From the NCBI GenBank assembly GCA_003116975.1, contig BGKB01000200.1, positions 65,564 through 129,563 on the forward strand: a stretch of 64,000 nucleotides of DNA, in the 5' to 3' direction. Both the position numbers and the translations under genes were made by a program. Within the stretch, counting starts at the first letter, position 1. Every line of letters starts with the position of its first letter. This stretch comes from Aurantiochytrium sp. KH105 (lineage: Eukaryota > Sar > Bigyra > Thraustochytrida > Thraustochytriidae). Below the pieces are notes generated by a model, which was not told the DNA's origin, made no database searches, and saw nothing but the letters and a program-made list of their open reading frames with translations. Shown here piece after piece: positions 27,961 to 39,445 of the stretch.

Positions 27961-30900
27961 TAGCGTGGTGAATGAACGAATGAATGAAATCACCTCTGCG
28001 GCCGACCGAACACCTCCTGCGCTTTCGCGCACCTCTTCCAGTCTATCCGTCCTTGGCCGCTTCGGCTCAAGGGCCCGCGGGGAAGCCCGCTGCCAGCGCT
28101 GCGGGATTGCTGTGGTGCAAGGGCCCTCCGCGAGGCCGCCGGCTGTGGCGCCACCGCGGCCGCCCGCCCCCACTGGCTCCGCAGTCCGCAGCTTCTTTTG
28201 CCCCCACACCCACGGGCGGCGGCGGCGGGTCTTTCGCCGGCCGGACCGGGCCGCTGGCCGCCAACCAACGCGCGGGCCTCGCTCGCGCCGGAGCCGCCAG
28301 CCTGGCCCGCGAGGTCGATCGATCGCCCTGGCCGGCGGTAGCTGCGGCGCGGAACCTCCCAAAGGCGCCAAACGGACGGACCCCTCAGCGTCTCCAGGCC
28401 TGCCGCGCAAGTCGCAGTCGGTTGGCTTCGCCTGTGGCTGCGGTGGAAAGCAAGGCCAAGGCTTTCCTGGTCCTGCTTGCCTTATTGGCTCTCTCTAGTA
28501 CTATGATAAATAAGTCGGGTCTTTCTTTTCTTCCTTTTTTTCTTTTTCCTTTTTTTTCTTATTTCCTTGCTTTCTCGTTGAGGTTATAACAGCCGTGGCC
28601 GCCAGGGGAAGACTCGGCATGGGGCCTGGCCGCGAAGCCAGGACTCACGGCGCGCTGGTCGCTTCGCTTCGCTCGCTTCTGGACTGGCGACGGAGAGATC
28701 GCAGTCGAGCGCGGCCTCGAGGCTGACACAAGACTGCGGCAGCGAGCAAGTCAACTCGCCACAAGCCAAGACCAAGACAAGATTTCTTTCGAAATTCTCA
28801 AGCGTAACGTCAAGGATTCTGCTGGCTGCTGCTGCTGGCAGTGGCTGCTGCATGTTGGTCGCAGTCGGTCGCATTTGGTCGGCCGACCGGCCGGCGTCCT
28901 TCCCAGCTTCTCTCAGACTCTCTGTCGATCTGTCCACAAGATATCTTTCCCAAAGGCGGCTGCCGCCGCGGAGCCTGCCGGAGCAGCAGCCATCGCGCCA
29001 GCGAGACCTGGAGAAGAAAAACTCGATCGCCGTCTTCTCTTCTCTTATCTTTTCTTTCTGCTCTCCAATCTTCAACCCACTCGAGCAAGCAAGCAAGCAA
29101 AGTAAAGCAAATTGGCCAGCTTTCTCTATCACGGCATTCCGGCACGCCTCGCCGACCCACTCGCCGCTTCCTTCCCTCGCTCACTCGCGCGCCCCGTCCA
29201 TCACGACGCGTACCTCGACTCGGCCGCGTCCTCGGGGAAGAAGATATCGCCCGCCCGTTCAGGTTGTTAGGCCTCGGCAATCTTTTGCCAACAAAAAACC
29301 GCGCCAAGCGAACCAGGCCGCCATCACGCCGCGCTCTGCGTCGAATCCCTCGCCAAGCCTCGCCGCGTCGCGGCCTTGCGAGACCGAACGGAGGCTCCGA
29401 CCGTGCTGCGATTGCGCCCCGCCGAAGGATGTCGAAGGTAGCTGAAGGTCGTCGCAAAGATTGATGAAGCAAAAGCTGCCTTGAACGGCCTGCCAGCCTT
29501 GCTTGCCTTCGCTTGGCGAGCCTCGCCTTGGAGGCCTCGAGGCCGCCGCCAGCCACCGTTCCGGTCCCGTCCGCGCGACCGCGGCAGCCCAGGTGGCCGC
29601 CGCTGCAGCCCGACGCGGCGCCACGGCGCGCTCGCGAGGGATTTGAGGGACGCCATGGGATGTGGAGAACTGGCGCACAAGATGGTGAAGATGCTGATGC
29701 TGATGCCCTCGCCATGAACGGGGTCTCCGCCGCGTCGATGGACGCAAGCGAGCACGGACCCACGCGGCCGCCGAGGCCGCGGGCGAGGAGAGGGAGGAAC
29801 GAGACGCCGCGCTGTCGTCGCTGTCGTCGCTGGCGGGGCGGAGCGGGTCAAGCCGGGTCAAGTCGGGTCTCGCACGGCGCGCTCGGACGATGGACCGATC
29901 GACCGATCGAACCCGCGGCACTCGGACCGCCTGCCGAGGGCACCTGGGCTGCCGCCCCGGCGACGCCCGGAGCGGCGTGTCGATGGCGCGGCGGAAGTCG
30001 CGGCGGGGTTCGATCGCCCGCGCGCGATTCCAGCGAGGCCGGGCTCGGAAGTCTCGCTCGGGCAGAACTTGGAATAGACGAATGAATCAATGAACGAAGG
30101 AAGGTTTTTGGAGGAAAAGCAAATGACGATTGATTGATCGATCTTGCTTGTTAGGAAGCAATTTAGGCCTGGGTAGGCCTATCCGGAGCAGCTGGCTGCA
30201 GCAAGCATACATGTTCACTGCCCGTGCAATGGAAGCTGGCGTGGCTGCTCTCGTCGGTCATGCAAATTCGCGCCGATACTCGGATCGGGCAAGGACCGGC
30301 ACACAGAAGAAGGCGTGCGTGCGTGCGTGCGAGCGAGCGTGCGTGAATGCGTGGCCGGCTTGAGCGAACGCTTCCCCAAAGCCCAGAGCAGAACTTTATC
30401 TAATCCGGCAATTCACTTCCTTTCCTCGGCACAGGACGAGTCGTGTGGCGTGGCTTGCAAAATCCAAAATCGAAGAAAAAAAGTCCCTTTTTCCAGGCAC
30501 GCTTGATTTGCTGCTGCGCGTCGACGACGGTCGCAAAGCCAGCGTATATCATTTTTTACGCAAAAATTTTGACCTGCGAATGAGGGAGCGGGTGAGCGTG
30601 CGCGCAGTTCAGCTACGCCGCGGAACCGTGCATAGGGGCTTCGTCTACACAAGCCAACCTCATTCACAACTCAACCTCGCTGCTTCTCTATCAAACTAAA
30701 AAATAAACAAAACGACTCACCCGCGCACACTCTCTCTTACTGACAGTTCCTCTCTCTCCCTCTCTCAGATACTCCCCCTGCCACTCAACCCCACACAAAC
30801 CCTTCCCCCTACCCCCTCCCAATCCAGTAGTCAACCCGCCGGTCAGCCAGCCGGTTTTCCCACATCCCCCATCCCACAGCGATGGCAAGAGCTCCCCCTG

Positions 30901-32638
30901 GACGGCGGACGGTCCACTTTTCGAGGCCTCCCGGTTCAAGCCTTCGCGCTCACCACGCCGCGCTTTGCGATCGGTCTTCCTCAGGAGGCTGGCCGATCGC
31001 GTGGCGCTCGCTTGTTCTCTTGCCCCGCCCGCCACCGTCCGCGTCCCGGCCTCGCGACCTGGCTGCCTGGACGGGCGCTCGATCGGTCGGTCGGTCGGTC
31101 GGTCGTGGAGCCAAAGATCTTGACGCACCCTCGCGCTCCCTATTTGGCGGGGCTGGCACGGCTGGCTGCTGCTCGGTTTTTGGATGTTTTCGAATCGCGT
31201 CGGGAAGAAGGGAAATTCGATTGTAACGCCAGTGGTCGCTCTCAAGGCCTTCTTCTTCTTCTTCTTCTTCTTCTCCGAGCTCTTCCGCCTCGTTCTTCGT
31301 CTTTCTCGGACGGCGCGTATCCGCGACCGCAACTCGAATGCTTCTCGAGACCGACCTCAATTTCAATCTTGACCGCGCCTCGCTCGGACGAGCGATCGAA
31401 ATCTCCTTCGCTCAAAGCTTCGATCAAAAGCTTCGAAAACTCGTGCATGCCACGCCACCACTGCGACCGAGCGCGGCGATCCGCTGCCGGCGGCGGCAGC
31501 CGCACAGCCACTCTTGCTTGTTTCCCTCTTGCTTGCTTGTTTCCGCACGGACGCTCTCTCACTTCCTCCCTCGATCATTCGGACCGTCGACCGATCGTCG
31601 CGAGGCTCGGGCGGTTCTTGGGACCTGGCTGCCCCTGGCCGACGCCTCTGACGCGCTCGGGCTCGGGCGCTCCACCGGCCGCGGCGGCGCGCGTTCATTC
31701 AAGATGCCGGGCGGCGTTGGGCCACTCGCGCTCGAGGCGGGACGAGGCCTGCCTTGCGATCGTGCAGCTGCAGCGGGCCGCGACATGGGCGACAGCTTTT
31801 TCGAATCCAAGAGGCCTCGTCGAAATGCTGCAGCGTGCGCGCGAGCGTGCGTGCATCGCTCGACCAGGCACTGGCTGACGTGCGGTATGCACCGAAAGCT
31901 TGCGAGGAGGGATCGGATGGACGAATTATAATCGGGCTCTCAGGTATGCATCTATGCAAGCATGCATGCATGCCTGGCAGGCAAGCGAGCGTCCGAAGCA
32001 CGGGACTTGAAAAGGAAAGCAAGTCAAAGCAAAGCGAAGGATTCAGGAACCCTGGGAGGCAAGGATCGACCATACAAGCCCAAGCGACGCTTACCCAGAA
32101 CTCTTGTGCCGTTGCTCTTAATTTTTTTCCCCGTTTTTGTTCCTTCCTTCTCCCACCCCTTTCTCTCTCTGTCTCTATTTTCTTTCTAATTTCTTTCTAA
32201 TTTCTTTTTTCCTTTATTTTATTTTTATCGTGAATGAGGGAGACCAAACGCCCGAAGCGCCGGCGGATCCGGATCTCGGCTGCGGGAGCCCGTGAAGGGG
32301 ACGACCGGTGCCCGTCCTGCTCACTCGGGCAATTTGCATTGCGGGTGTGGGAAAGGCCATGGCGCAGTTTCCGATATGGCTGTGGGGTGTAGTTCCGTGA
32401 ACGTGAAGATTGCCCCCGCAGAGGGGGACAGTGTAAAGGAGGGGGATGTCGTGTCTGCTGTAGGTTGATGTGGAGCGGCGACAGCCACAACTAAGAGGGT
32501 CTCTGTGGGCCGGGGGAACGTTTAAGGTGGATTTCACGGGTTGACAATACATGTCTTGCTCAACGAGTATGTCCACGATTTAAGGCGCCACAGCGCGCAC
32601 CTGTCCCGCTTTCTCTCGGGTCATGGAAAACCGTCCTT
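27961..32638. other. Low-coding interior of the inverted-repeat segment
   Basis: About 4.7 kb with no recognisable gene. Many GC-rich stretches are open in several frames at once and translate to Arg/Ala/Ser/Pro-rich sequence without domains. T-rich runs occur at 28520-28570 and 32150-32230, and short tandem repeats include GGTC (31085-31113) and TTC (31252-31274). 32230-32636 has a different texture, including a short frame that reads VNVKIAPAEGDSVKEGDVV, but stops on both sides prevent a gene call. Confidence 0.6.
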
Positions 32639-33037
32639 CGACCACGAATCCATCCATCCCGACGAACGCGGCCTCGTGGCACAGCTGCGCTGCAGCCGCG
32701 TGCAAACCCGTCCGCGTTGCAGCGCGGCCCCAGCCAGCCAACCCGCCTCGCCTGCCTGCCTGCCTGCCGCGGGCCCAAGAACCGCGCCCGCCCCGCGTTC
32801 GCTCGAGTTCGCAGCAGGCGGGCCTCTTCAATTTTTCTCGGAGAGCGAGCTAGCTCTTCTTCATCATCTTCTTCTTCTCCGCGTTCATGCATAGCGAGGC
32901 GGCCGTCGGCCAGGCTGAGCTAACGCCATGCACGCACCGCGGCAGCACTGGCGGGAGTCCCTGGACCGGCGGCACCTGGCTTTCTCGGTCGCGTTCGTAA
33001 GCTCACGATGCTCGCTCTCGAGCGCAGCCTAGCCTCG
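32639..33037 (-). repeat. Right arm of the 399-bp inverted repeat
   Basis: Reverse complement of 24700-25098 with a single difference (32962). The inner boundary is abrupt: the next base inward differs and the following bases are unrelated. Confidence 0.95.
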
Positions 33038-36000
33038 TGTTTATCCTGCAATCTTTGCTTCATTTGCGGTGCGAGCGCTCGCACCGGCGTCCCGGCGACC
33101 CGCGGGCGGGCGTCCGGCAGACCGGCGGGGCGCGGCGCCAGGCTCGCGCGCTGCGGTCAGCCGCCGGACCACTGCAGGATGCCGCGCGGCCCACCCGGGC
33201 CCGCCGCGGGCCTGGCGGCCGGCAATCTGCGGCGCGCGAGGCCAGGTCCGCGGTCCCATCGCGATGGTCGATCGGCAACGCGGAAAACGAAGGAAAGAAT
33301 TGAAAAAAAAATTAATAATAATAACAGAAAAAGAAATGAATGGGGAAGAAAGCAAAGAAAATTGAACCGTCGCCCGCTCGCTCGCGCGCGAGTGGGCGCA
33401 AAGGTGTGCGCGCGGGCTCTCCTCCTTCTCCCCGAGCTCGAACCGGCAAGTGCGCTGGCGAGGTCGAGGTCGAGGTCGTGCTCGTGCTCGCGATCGCGGC
33501 CGCGGTCACGGTCGCGGCTCCGGACGCTGCGTCAGCGGGCAGCGGCTGCGGCTGCGTCAGCCAACAGCGCGACGCACGGGGACGGAGCGAGGAGAAAGAA
33601 GCGGCAAGAGGGGAGCGAGCGAGCGACACGCACGCCGAGTTCCAGCGGCTCGTCACGGCCCGGGTGACCATCGGCGACGGCGACAAAAGCGGCCTCGACG
33701 CTTCGGCGCCCGGTCACGTTTGCTCTCAGCAGCAGGCAGCAGCAGGCAGCTGCAGCTGGCTGGCCGATGACCGCATGCCGCTGCCACCCGGAGAGAGGAA
33801 ACCATCTAAAGTCGCGCGACATCGCCAAGCTGCAGAGCGAGCGAAAAGAAAGCATCATCCACCACAACAGCTGGCGTCCAAGAACCGCGAGCGAGCCTGC
33901 GAATCAATGCCCGACTCGAGAGGTCGGGGATGGAGCTCGATCGCTCGGTCGCTTCGGGTCCCGCGAGTCCGTCTGTGTCTGTCGGTCGATCGAACCGATC
34001 GATCGATCGATCGATCGACTCGTCGATGAATCCTGCCTGGGAGAGAGGAGGATGTGACGCGCGTTTGGAGGCAGCTAGCTCCAGCTGGACGGAGCTAGAC
34101 CTGCTCGCGGACCGGCCTGCAGAGGCCGCCGCGAAGGCGTCGCTGCAAGGCGTCGCTGCGAGGCGTCCGTCGACGCGCGCTCCTCTTTGTTTGTTGTTGG
34201 AGTCCGAGTTCGAGTTCGAGTTCGCGTCCAGTTGGCGAGCCGAGCCGAGCCGAGCCGTGATGTGATGGATGTGTCTGCGCCACGCGCGGTCGCCACGCGT
34301 CGAGCCGAGCGGAATGGAGTGGAGTCGAGTGGGGTCGCGGCGCAGGCGCAGCTGCAGTGGCAGGCAGGCAGGCGGGCAGGCGAAGGAGATAGCTAGCTAG
34401 CTAGGGCCCGAGCTAGGCGTGGCTAGGATCACGCGGGGCGGCTACTGCAGGTGCTAGAGATTTTGAATCGCCCGCGAAGCGCGGCAGGCGACGCGGCTCG
34501 CGTTGGGCAGGCTCGCAGAGGCCGTGCACGCTCGTCCGCCCGCCGACCCGCCCGCAGCCGCTCGCTCGCTCGCTCTCGGCACGGCGTTGCAGCGCTCGGC
34601 TCGCGGCCGCGCGAGTCGCGGAATTTGATTTGAAAATGTCGAAGTACAAGCAGCAGGCAGCCCTCGGCGCGAATTTGAATTTCCAGTCTCTCCCATGCGA
34701 GGTCCGACGAAGTCGCCGCGAGCGAGCCTGCATGCAGCTGCAGCTGCGTGCAGCCGCGTCCGGGCGCGGCGCGGCGCGGCGCATCACCTCCTGCCTGCTC
34801 CCCTCTACCGCACCGCGTCGCCTCGCAGGCAGGCTGGCAGGCCCAGCCAGGCCCGGTCCTCAATGAAAACTCCTGTGACGCATCCCGAGGTGCCGCCCGC
34901 GCTCACTGATCAGCCGCCGCGGCCGAGCCCGGCGGCCCGAGCCAGGCCGAGCCAAGCCGAGCCAAGCCGAGCCAAGCCGAGCCGGCCGGCCGGTGGCGGA
35001 CCGCACGGGAGGGCGCTTTGGATGCGTTTTTTCGAAGAAATTCAAACGAGATCCTCGTGCGGAGGCGCCCGCGATGCGAAGCGACGGCGAGGCAGGGCGA
35101 GTGGCGGAGCGGAGCGAATGCGCGCGATGAGCTCTGCTTCTACCTCGGGCCGAGGCAGCTAAAGCTAGCTGCCAGCAGCGAGACGAACTGGCGAAGGAGA
35201 GACTGATGGTATCCGGAATTTGAAAAACCTGAGCGGAGCCTCGAGCTTGGCGGGGGAGAGCGGCGAGGCCTGCACGCGGCACGCAGAGAGCCAGGGGGGC
35301 TGGCGGGCGCAGCTCGCGGGCAAGGCTCGCTTTGCTTTGCTTTGTTTTTCTTTGCCTCGCATTGCGCTGCTTCGCTCTGCTCTGCTTTGCTTTGTCAATC
35401 AATCAATCTTTTTTTTCTTTTTATAGTGATCGACGGTGAGTCCCTGTCCCAGAGCGGCGGCAGCAGCTCCATTTGTTTTTGAAAAGTTTGACAGTAGCTG
35501 CACGCAAAGTTCCACTTGTAGCTTGATTCAAATCCCTCCAGTCCGCAGCGATCTTTCTTTTTCCTCTCTCTTTTCAATCAAGAAATCTTTCTTTCATTTT
35601 CTTTTCCCCTTTTCCCTCCTGTCCCTCCTATTCCCTCCCTCCACCTGTGTTCTTTTCCGTTCCCCCCCCCACACGCCCCATTCCTCACCCTCCCACACCC
35701 CCGCACCGCCCCCCTCGCAACGGCGCGATCGGCACCGAACCTGCGCCCGCAGCGACTTACCGCTGCGGGGCGGGCGCCGCGCGCGGGCGTGATCTGGCGC
35801 AGCGGCGTTGGCCAGGGGGGACGGCGCGCGGGCGTCCCGCAGAGGGACAGCAGGAAGGAAGAAAGGAAAGAAAGGAAGAAAGGAAGGAAGGAAGCAAGGA
35901 AGGAGACGCGCCCCGCCCCGCCCGACGCAGGCAGTTAGTTCTTTTTAGGTAGTTGCACTGGCATAGTCAGGAAGGTGCGCGGCGGCGCTGACGTGGGCAG

Positions 36001-36626
36001 GCTGAGAGAGAGAGAGGGAGAGGGAGAGGGAGGGAGGGAGAGGCCTTTGGCCAGCCGCCAGAGACCCAGAAGTCTGGCCGGCTGGCTGGCTGGCTGGCCG
36101 GTCGGCCGGCCGGCCGGCTGGCTTTGAGCGGGAAGAGGGACGCGGGGCCGAGGAGGAAGCGTGCTCGTGATCGATGACGGCCTGATCGATCGGGCGAGTC
36201 GGAGGGCGGCGGGCCAGCCCGGCGCAAGTTTGGATTCGGATAGGAAAGAAAAGTTTTTTATTTATCATTTACAACTAATAAAAGGGAAAGAAAAGGGGGT
36301 TTGAAAGGGGAAAATTGAAAAATAAAAAATGATAAAAGAGTTTGCACGGAAGGAGCGAAAAAAGGAGGAGCGGCGCGAGGCCGGCGGCAGCAAACTCGGA
36401 AAGCGCCTCCGCCAGCCACGCCACGCACGCCGCCAGCGCGGGGAAGAAGAAGAAGGAGGAGGAGAAGGAGAAGAAGGAGGAGGGCGACGACGACGAAGAA
36501 GACCGCGGAGAGAGCGGCGCAGCAGCAGCGCGCGAGCAGCAGCAGCAGCAGCAGCAGCAGCGGCAGGAGCGGCGGCATCGCGGCTCCCCGCGGAAAAAGA
36601 AGAGCGGAGCGAGAAGGAGAAGAAGC
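33038..36626. other. Gene-poor, simple-repeat-rich region upstream of the bZIP gene
   Basis: About 3.6 kb without a supported gene. It contains GATC repeats (33996-34018), CCGAG/CCAAG repeats (34238-34256 and 34940-34985), GGAA/AAGG repeats (~35850-35900), GCTGGCTGGCCGG repeats (36075-36123) and T-rich runs. The last few hundred bases, purine-rich with a CAG tract near 36535-36562, form the open 5' flank of the bZIP gene but contain no in-frame ATG before 36627. Confidence 0.6.
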
Positions 36627-36942
36627 ATGGACAGCGAAAGCGCACTCAACTTTGTGGCCGGAGAGTCCGCAGGGATGAGCGGCGCGGACAGCGACCTCGC
36701 GTCGTGGATGCTCATGAGCGGGGACCTTCTCGGGTCCTCCGGCGTGCACGGCCTCGGCGACGAGAGCTTCGGCATGGACCCGCTCATGGCCGGCGCCATG
36801 ATGCCCCACCCGCCCCAGCCCGGCCAGCCGCAGGAACAGGGCCTGCAGCAGGCCGTGCCGCCGACGCGGGGCGCGCGCCGCACGCGCAAGGCCGCCAACC
36901 CCAACGCAGCCTTTGCAGCCCCCCACCAACACGCGGCCATGA

Positions 36943-36973
<31 letters not shown>

Positions 36974-38090
36974 CGCCGCCCTCGGCTCCCCCATGGGCAT
37001 GCCCCAGCCACAACAAGATGCGGCCCTCAGCCCGCCGCCCACCGTGGTCGCCAACAACAACAACAGCAACACCAACGGCGCCAAGCGAAAGCTCGACCGC
37101 GTCTCCTCCGTCGCATCGTCCACGACCTCCGGCAACACCACATCCAACAACAAACCCGCCGACCCGACCCAAAAGCGCCAGCGCAGGCTCGAGAAGAACC
37201 GCGAGATCGCGCGCAACTGCCGCCGCCGCAAGCGCGAGAAATACCAAAAGCTGGAGGAGGAGGTTGACCGTCTTCGCCAGTGGAATAAACAGCTCGAGAC
37301 CCAGCTCAACCAGGGCAAGGACGGCAGCGCCAAGGAGGCCGCTCGCAAACAGGAAATGACGCGCATGCGCAAGCACGTCGAGAACGCAGGCAACGTCGAC
37401 GAACTCAAGTCCATGCTCAAACAATACAAGGAGCTCTACTCGGACTTTGGCCGCGAACGCAACGCTGCCATCACCTACCACCTCAGCAAGCTCAAGGGCC
37501 TCCTCATCCCCACTACCGTCAGCAAAATGACCATGTGGTCTCTCCAGCAGAACGACGAGTTCTACGACGAAAAGAAGAACCAAAAGACCTTTGGCGGCGG
37601 CATCTGGAACATGCTCTGTGGCGAGCTCGAGCTTAGCGCCGAGCAAAAGGCCACGCTCATGTCCATGCGCGGCGGTATTCGCCAGCAGCGCCGCAACATT
37701 GCCGAGTGCCTTCGCATTCTCACCGAGCTTGACAGCCGCGTAAAGTCTAACTTTGAGTCCATGGCTAAACAGATGGACCAGGTCATGGAGTCTATCTCGC
37801 CCAGTCAGCAGGCCAAGTTCCTCCTCTGGATCGAGCGCAACCAGGCCTGCACTTTCATGCTCAACAACATGTGGAACAAGGCCACCGACGACGATCCCAC
37901 CGCCTACCCGGGCACGGACGAGGAGTTCGCCGATTCTGCCAGCACGATGGGTCTCAGCGATGACGCAAACTCGGCATCAACTCCGCGCCACGACCACGTG
38001 CGAAAGTCGCACTCTTCTGCCAGCCGTGCTTCGTCCACATCCAGCACAAGCCATTCCCCCCTCGACGTCAAGGACGAGAGCTCCAAGTAA
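36627..38090 (+). CDS. bZIP transcription factor with a DOG1-like C-terminal region
   Basis: 487 aa from ATG 36627, the first ATG in the frame. The N-terminus is acidic/Met-rich with a polyglutamine run, probably an activation region. The basic-leucine zipper lies at ~182-235: NREIARNCRRRKREK gives the N-x7-R DNA-contact pattern, followed by heptads KLEEEVDRLRQWNKQLETQL. The C-terminal ~190 residues are conserved-looking: ELKSMLKQYKELYSDFG, ELELSAEQKATLMSMRGG, a QQRRNIAECLRILTELDSRV helix, and QQAKFLLWIERNQACTFMLN. This spacing resembles the DOG1 domain of plant TGA-type bZIP factors (inference). It should act in the nucleus as a dimer on ACGT-core sites. A perfect TGACGTCA lies 210 bases past the stop codon. 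Confidence 0.9.
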
Positions 38091-39445
38091 GCAAGCAAAA
38101 CTTCAGCCTGACATACAGACAGACAAACAGACATGCAAGAGAGCGAGCAACCAAGCGAGCGATCATCAATCCATTCGCATGCAATGCAATGCAATGCAAG
38201 CAACACCTCGCTTCTCTCTCTCTTGCTCTCCTTCATTGTTCGTTCTCCCTCTCTCCCCCAAAATACATTTTCACACACCAAGTTGCCTTCGCAAGACGCT
38301 GACGTCAGCTCTTGCCGGCATTTTAGGGCCATTTTCCAAAAGTAAACTATTCTGCGGCTCTTTCTCTCCCTGTTTCTCCCCCTGCACCATCACAGGTTTG
38401 CATTACATCATCACAGCCAACCAACCGACCAACCGACTGACCGACTCAGCTCAGCTCGGCTCAGCTCGGCTCGGCTCGGCTCGGCTCGGTCAAGCCACGC
38501 GAGCAAAGGTTGGCGAGCCCACGGACCACAAGACAAAGAGCACTTGCCACTTGCCGCAGCACCTCCGAGTCCGTGGCTGCACAGCAGTGTCGCGTGCATT
38601 GTTCGGAGATCCGTCTTTCCAGAAGTATGGAATGGATGGATGCAGGAAAGGCGCGGTGGCCGTGCTGCGGCTTGTGTGCACGACGGCTTACGTACAGTAT
38701 GCCGTGGCGAGAACACTTCTGTTGTGGTGTGGCTTGTGCATGCATGGGTCCGTACGGGGCGCGAGCGACACTTTCTCTGCATACAGTACTCCACGAGAGA
38801 CCGACCGTCAGAGGAAAAAAAAAAGAAAGAAAAAAAGCCTCCGCCACGCAGAGAGTGCCATGGCGAAGCGCCACGTGGAAGTACCGCGAGACCTAACAGA
38901 GTTTTTTCTTGTGTTGTCCAACGCTCATTGACAGATCCAAGACCCGTCGTGGCAGTGCACTGCACTGCAGAGGAGTGCAGTACAGAGCAGTGCAGGTATG
39001 GCGGCGACCCGCAGTTTTTTCTTCCTTTGAGAAAGCGCCCGCGTCGTTGTTGTGCCCGCTGTTGGTCGGTCAAGGCGGCGACATGCGATGATTCGGACCC
39101 GCAGTCTACTTCAGATGTGGCGATGTAATTGACACGCACACCTTTCGTTTCAACCACCTTGCATCAAATTGACTTGCCCCTTGGCATCGCGGTGGCGCCC
39201 ACAGCACGAAAGAGGTACTTTTACTGTTCTTTTTCGAGATGCTTCAGATTTTACTTCTGCAAAGTAGCCCATTCTCTGCTGCTTTCTTTGAGGCTTGCGA
39301 TTGACCTCAGATGAAAGAAAAAGCCTAAAGCCGCATCGGTCGGGGGGTTTGAATAGGGGAGAGCGGGCAAAAAGTACAATCATTCAATTTTCTTCTTCTT
39401 CTATTTTTTTGGGAAGAGTATGCTACTTCAACTCAATGGTCGCTC
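38091..39445. other. Convergent intergenic region between bZIP and eIF3g-like genes
   Basis: No gene is supported. It holds the 3' ends of two convergent genes, AAGCAAGC- and ACAGACAG-type repeats after 38090, ATGCA repeats (38176-38200), a GCTCGGCTCG array (38455-38488), a GTGCA-rich patch (38955-38998) and A/T runs near the 3' ends. Confidence 0.55.

Larger units (their letters stand above)
24700..33037. mobile_element. 8.3-kb segment bounded by long inverted repeats and carrying an IS607-Fanzor unit
   Basis: The segment has 399-bp arms with one mismatch and a 7,540-bp interior. The interior contains a hairpin array, an IS607-type serine recombinase, a TnpB/Fanzor gene and ~4.8 kb of low-coding GC-rich DNA. 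Long nearly identical terminal repeats are typical of foldback or Mutator-like DNA transposons. However, no DDE transposase was found inside and no target duplication was seen, so autonomy and mechanism are open. Alternatives are an inverted segmental duplication around an older IS607 insertion, or an assembly artefact. Confidence 0.5.

Noticed and set aside
28000..31930. Overlapping long open frames on both strands (up to ~320 residues)
   Set aside because: They are Arg/Ala/Ser/Pro-rich, open in several frames at the same place, and show no motif or conserved domain; typical of GC-rich non-coding DNA.
24700..33037. Target-site duplication outside the inverted-repeat arms
   Set aside because: The bases flanking the two arms (GAAGCAG left, TGTTTATC right) share no direct repeat at the mapped ends.
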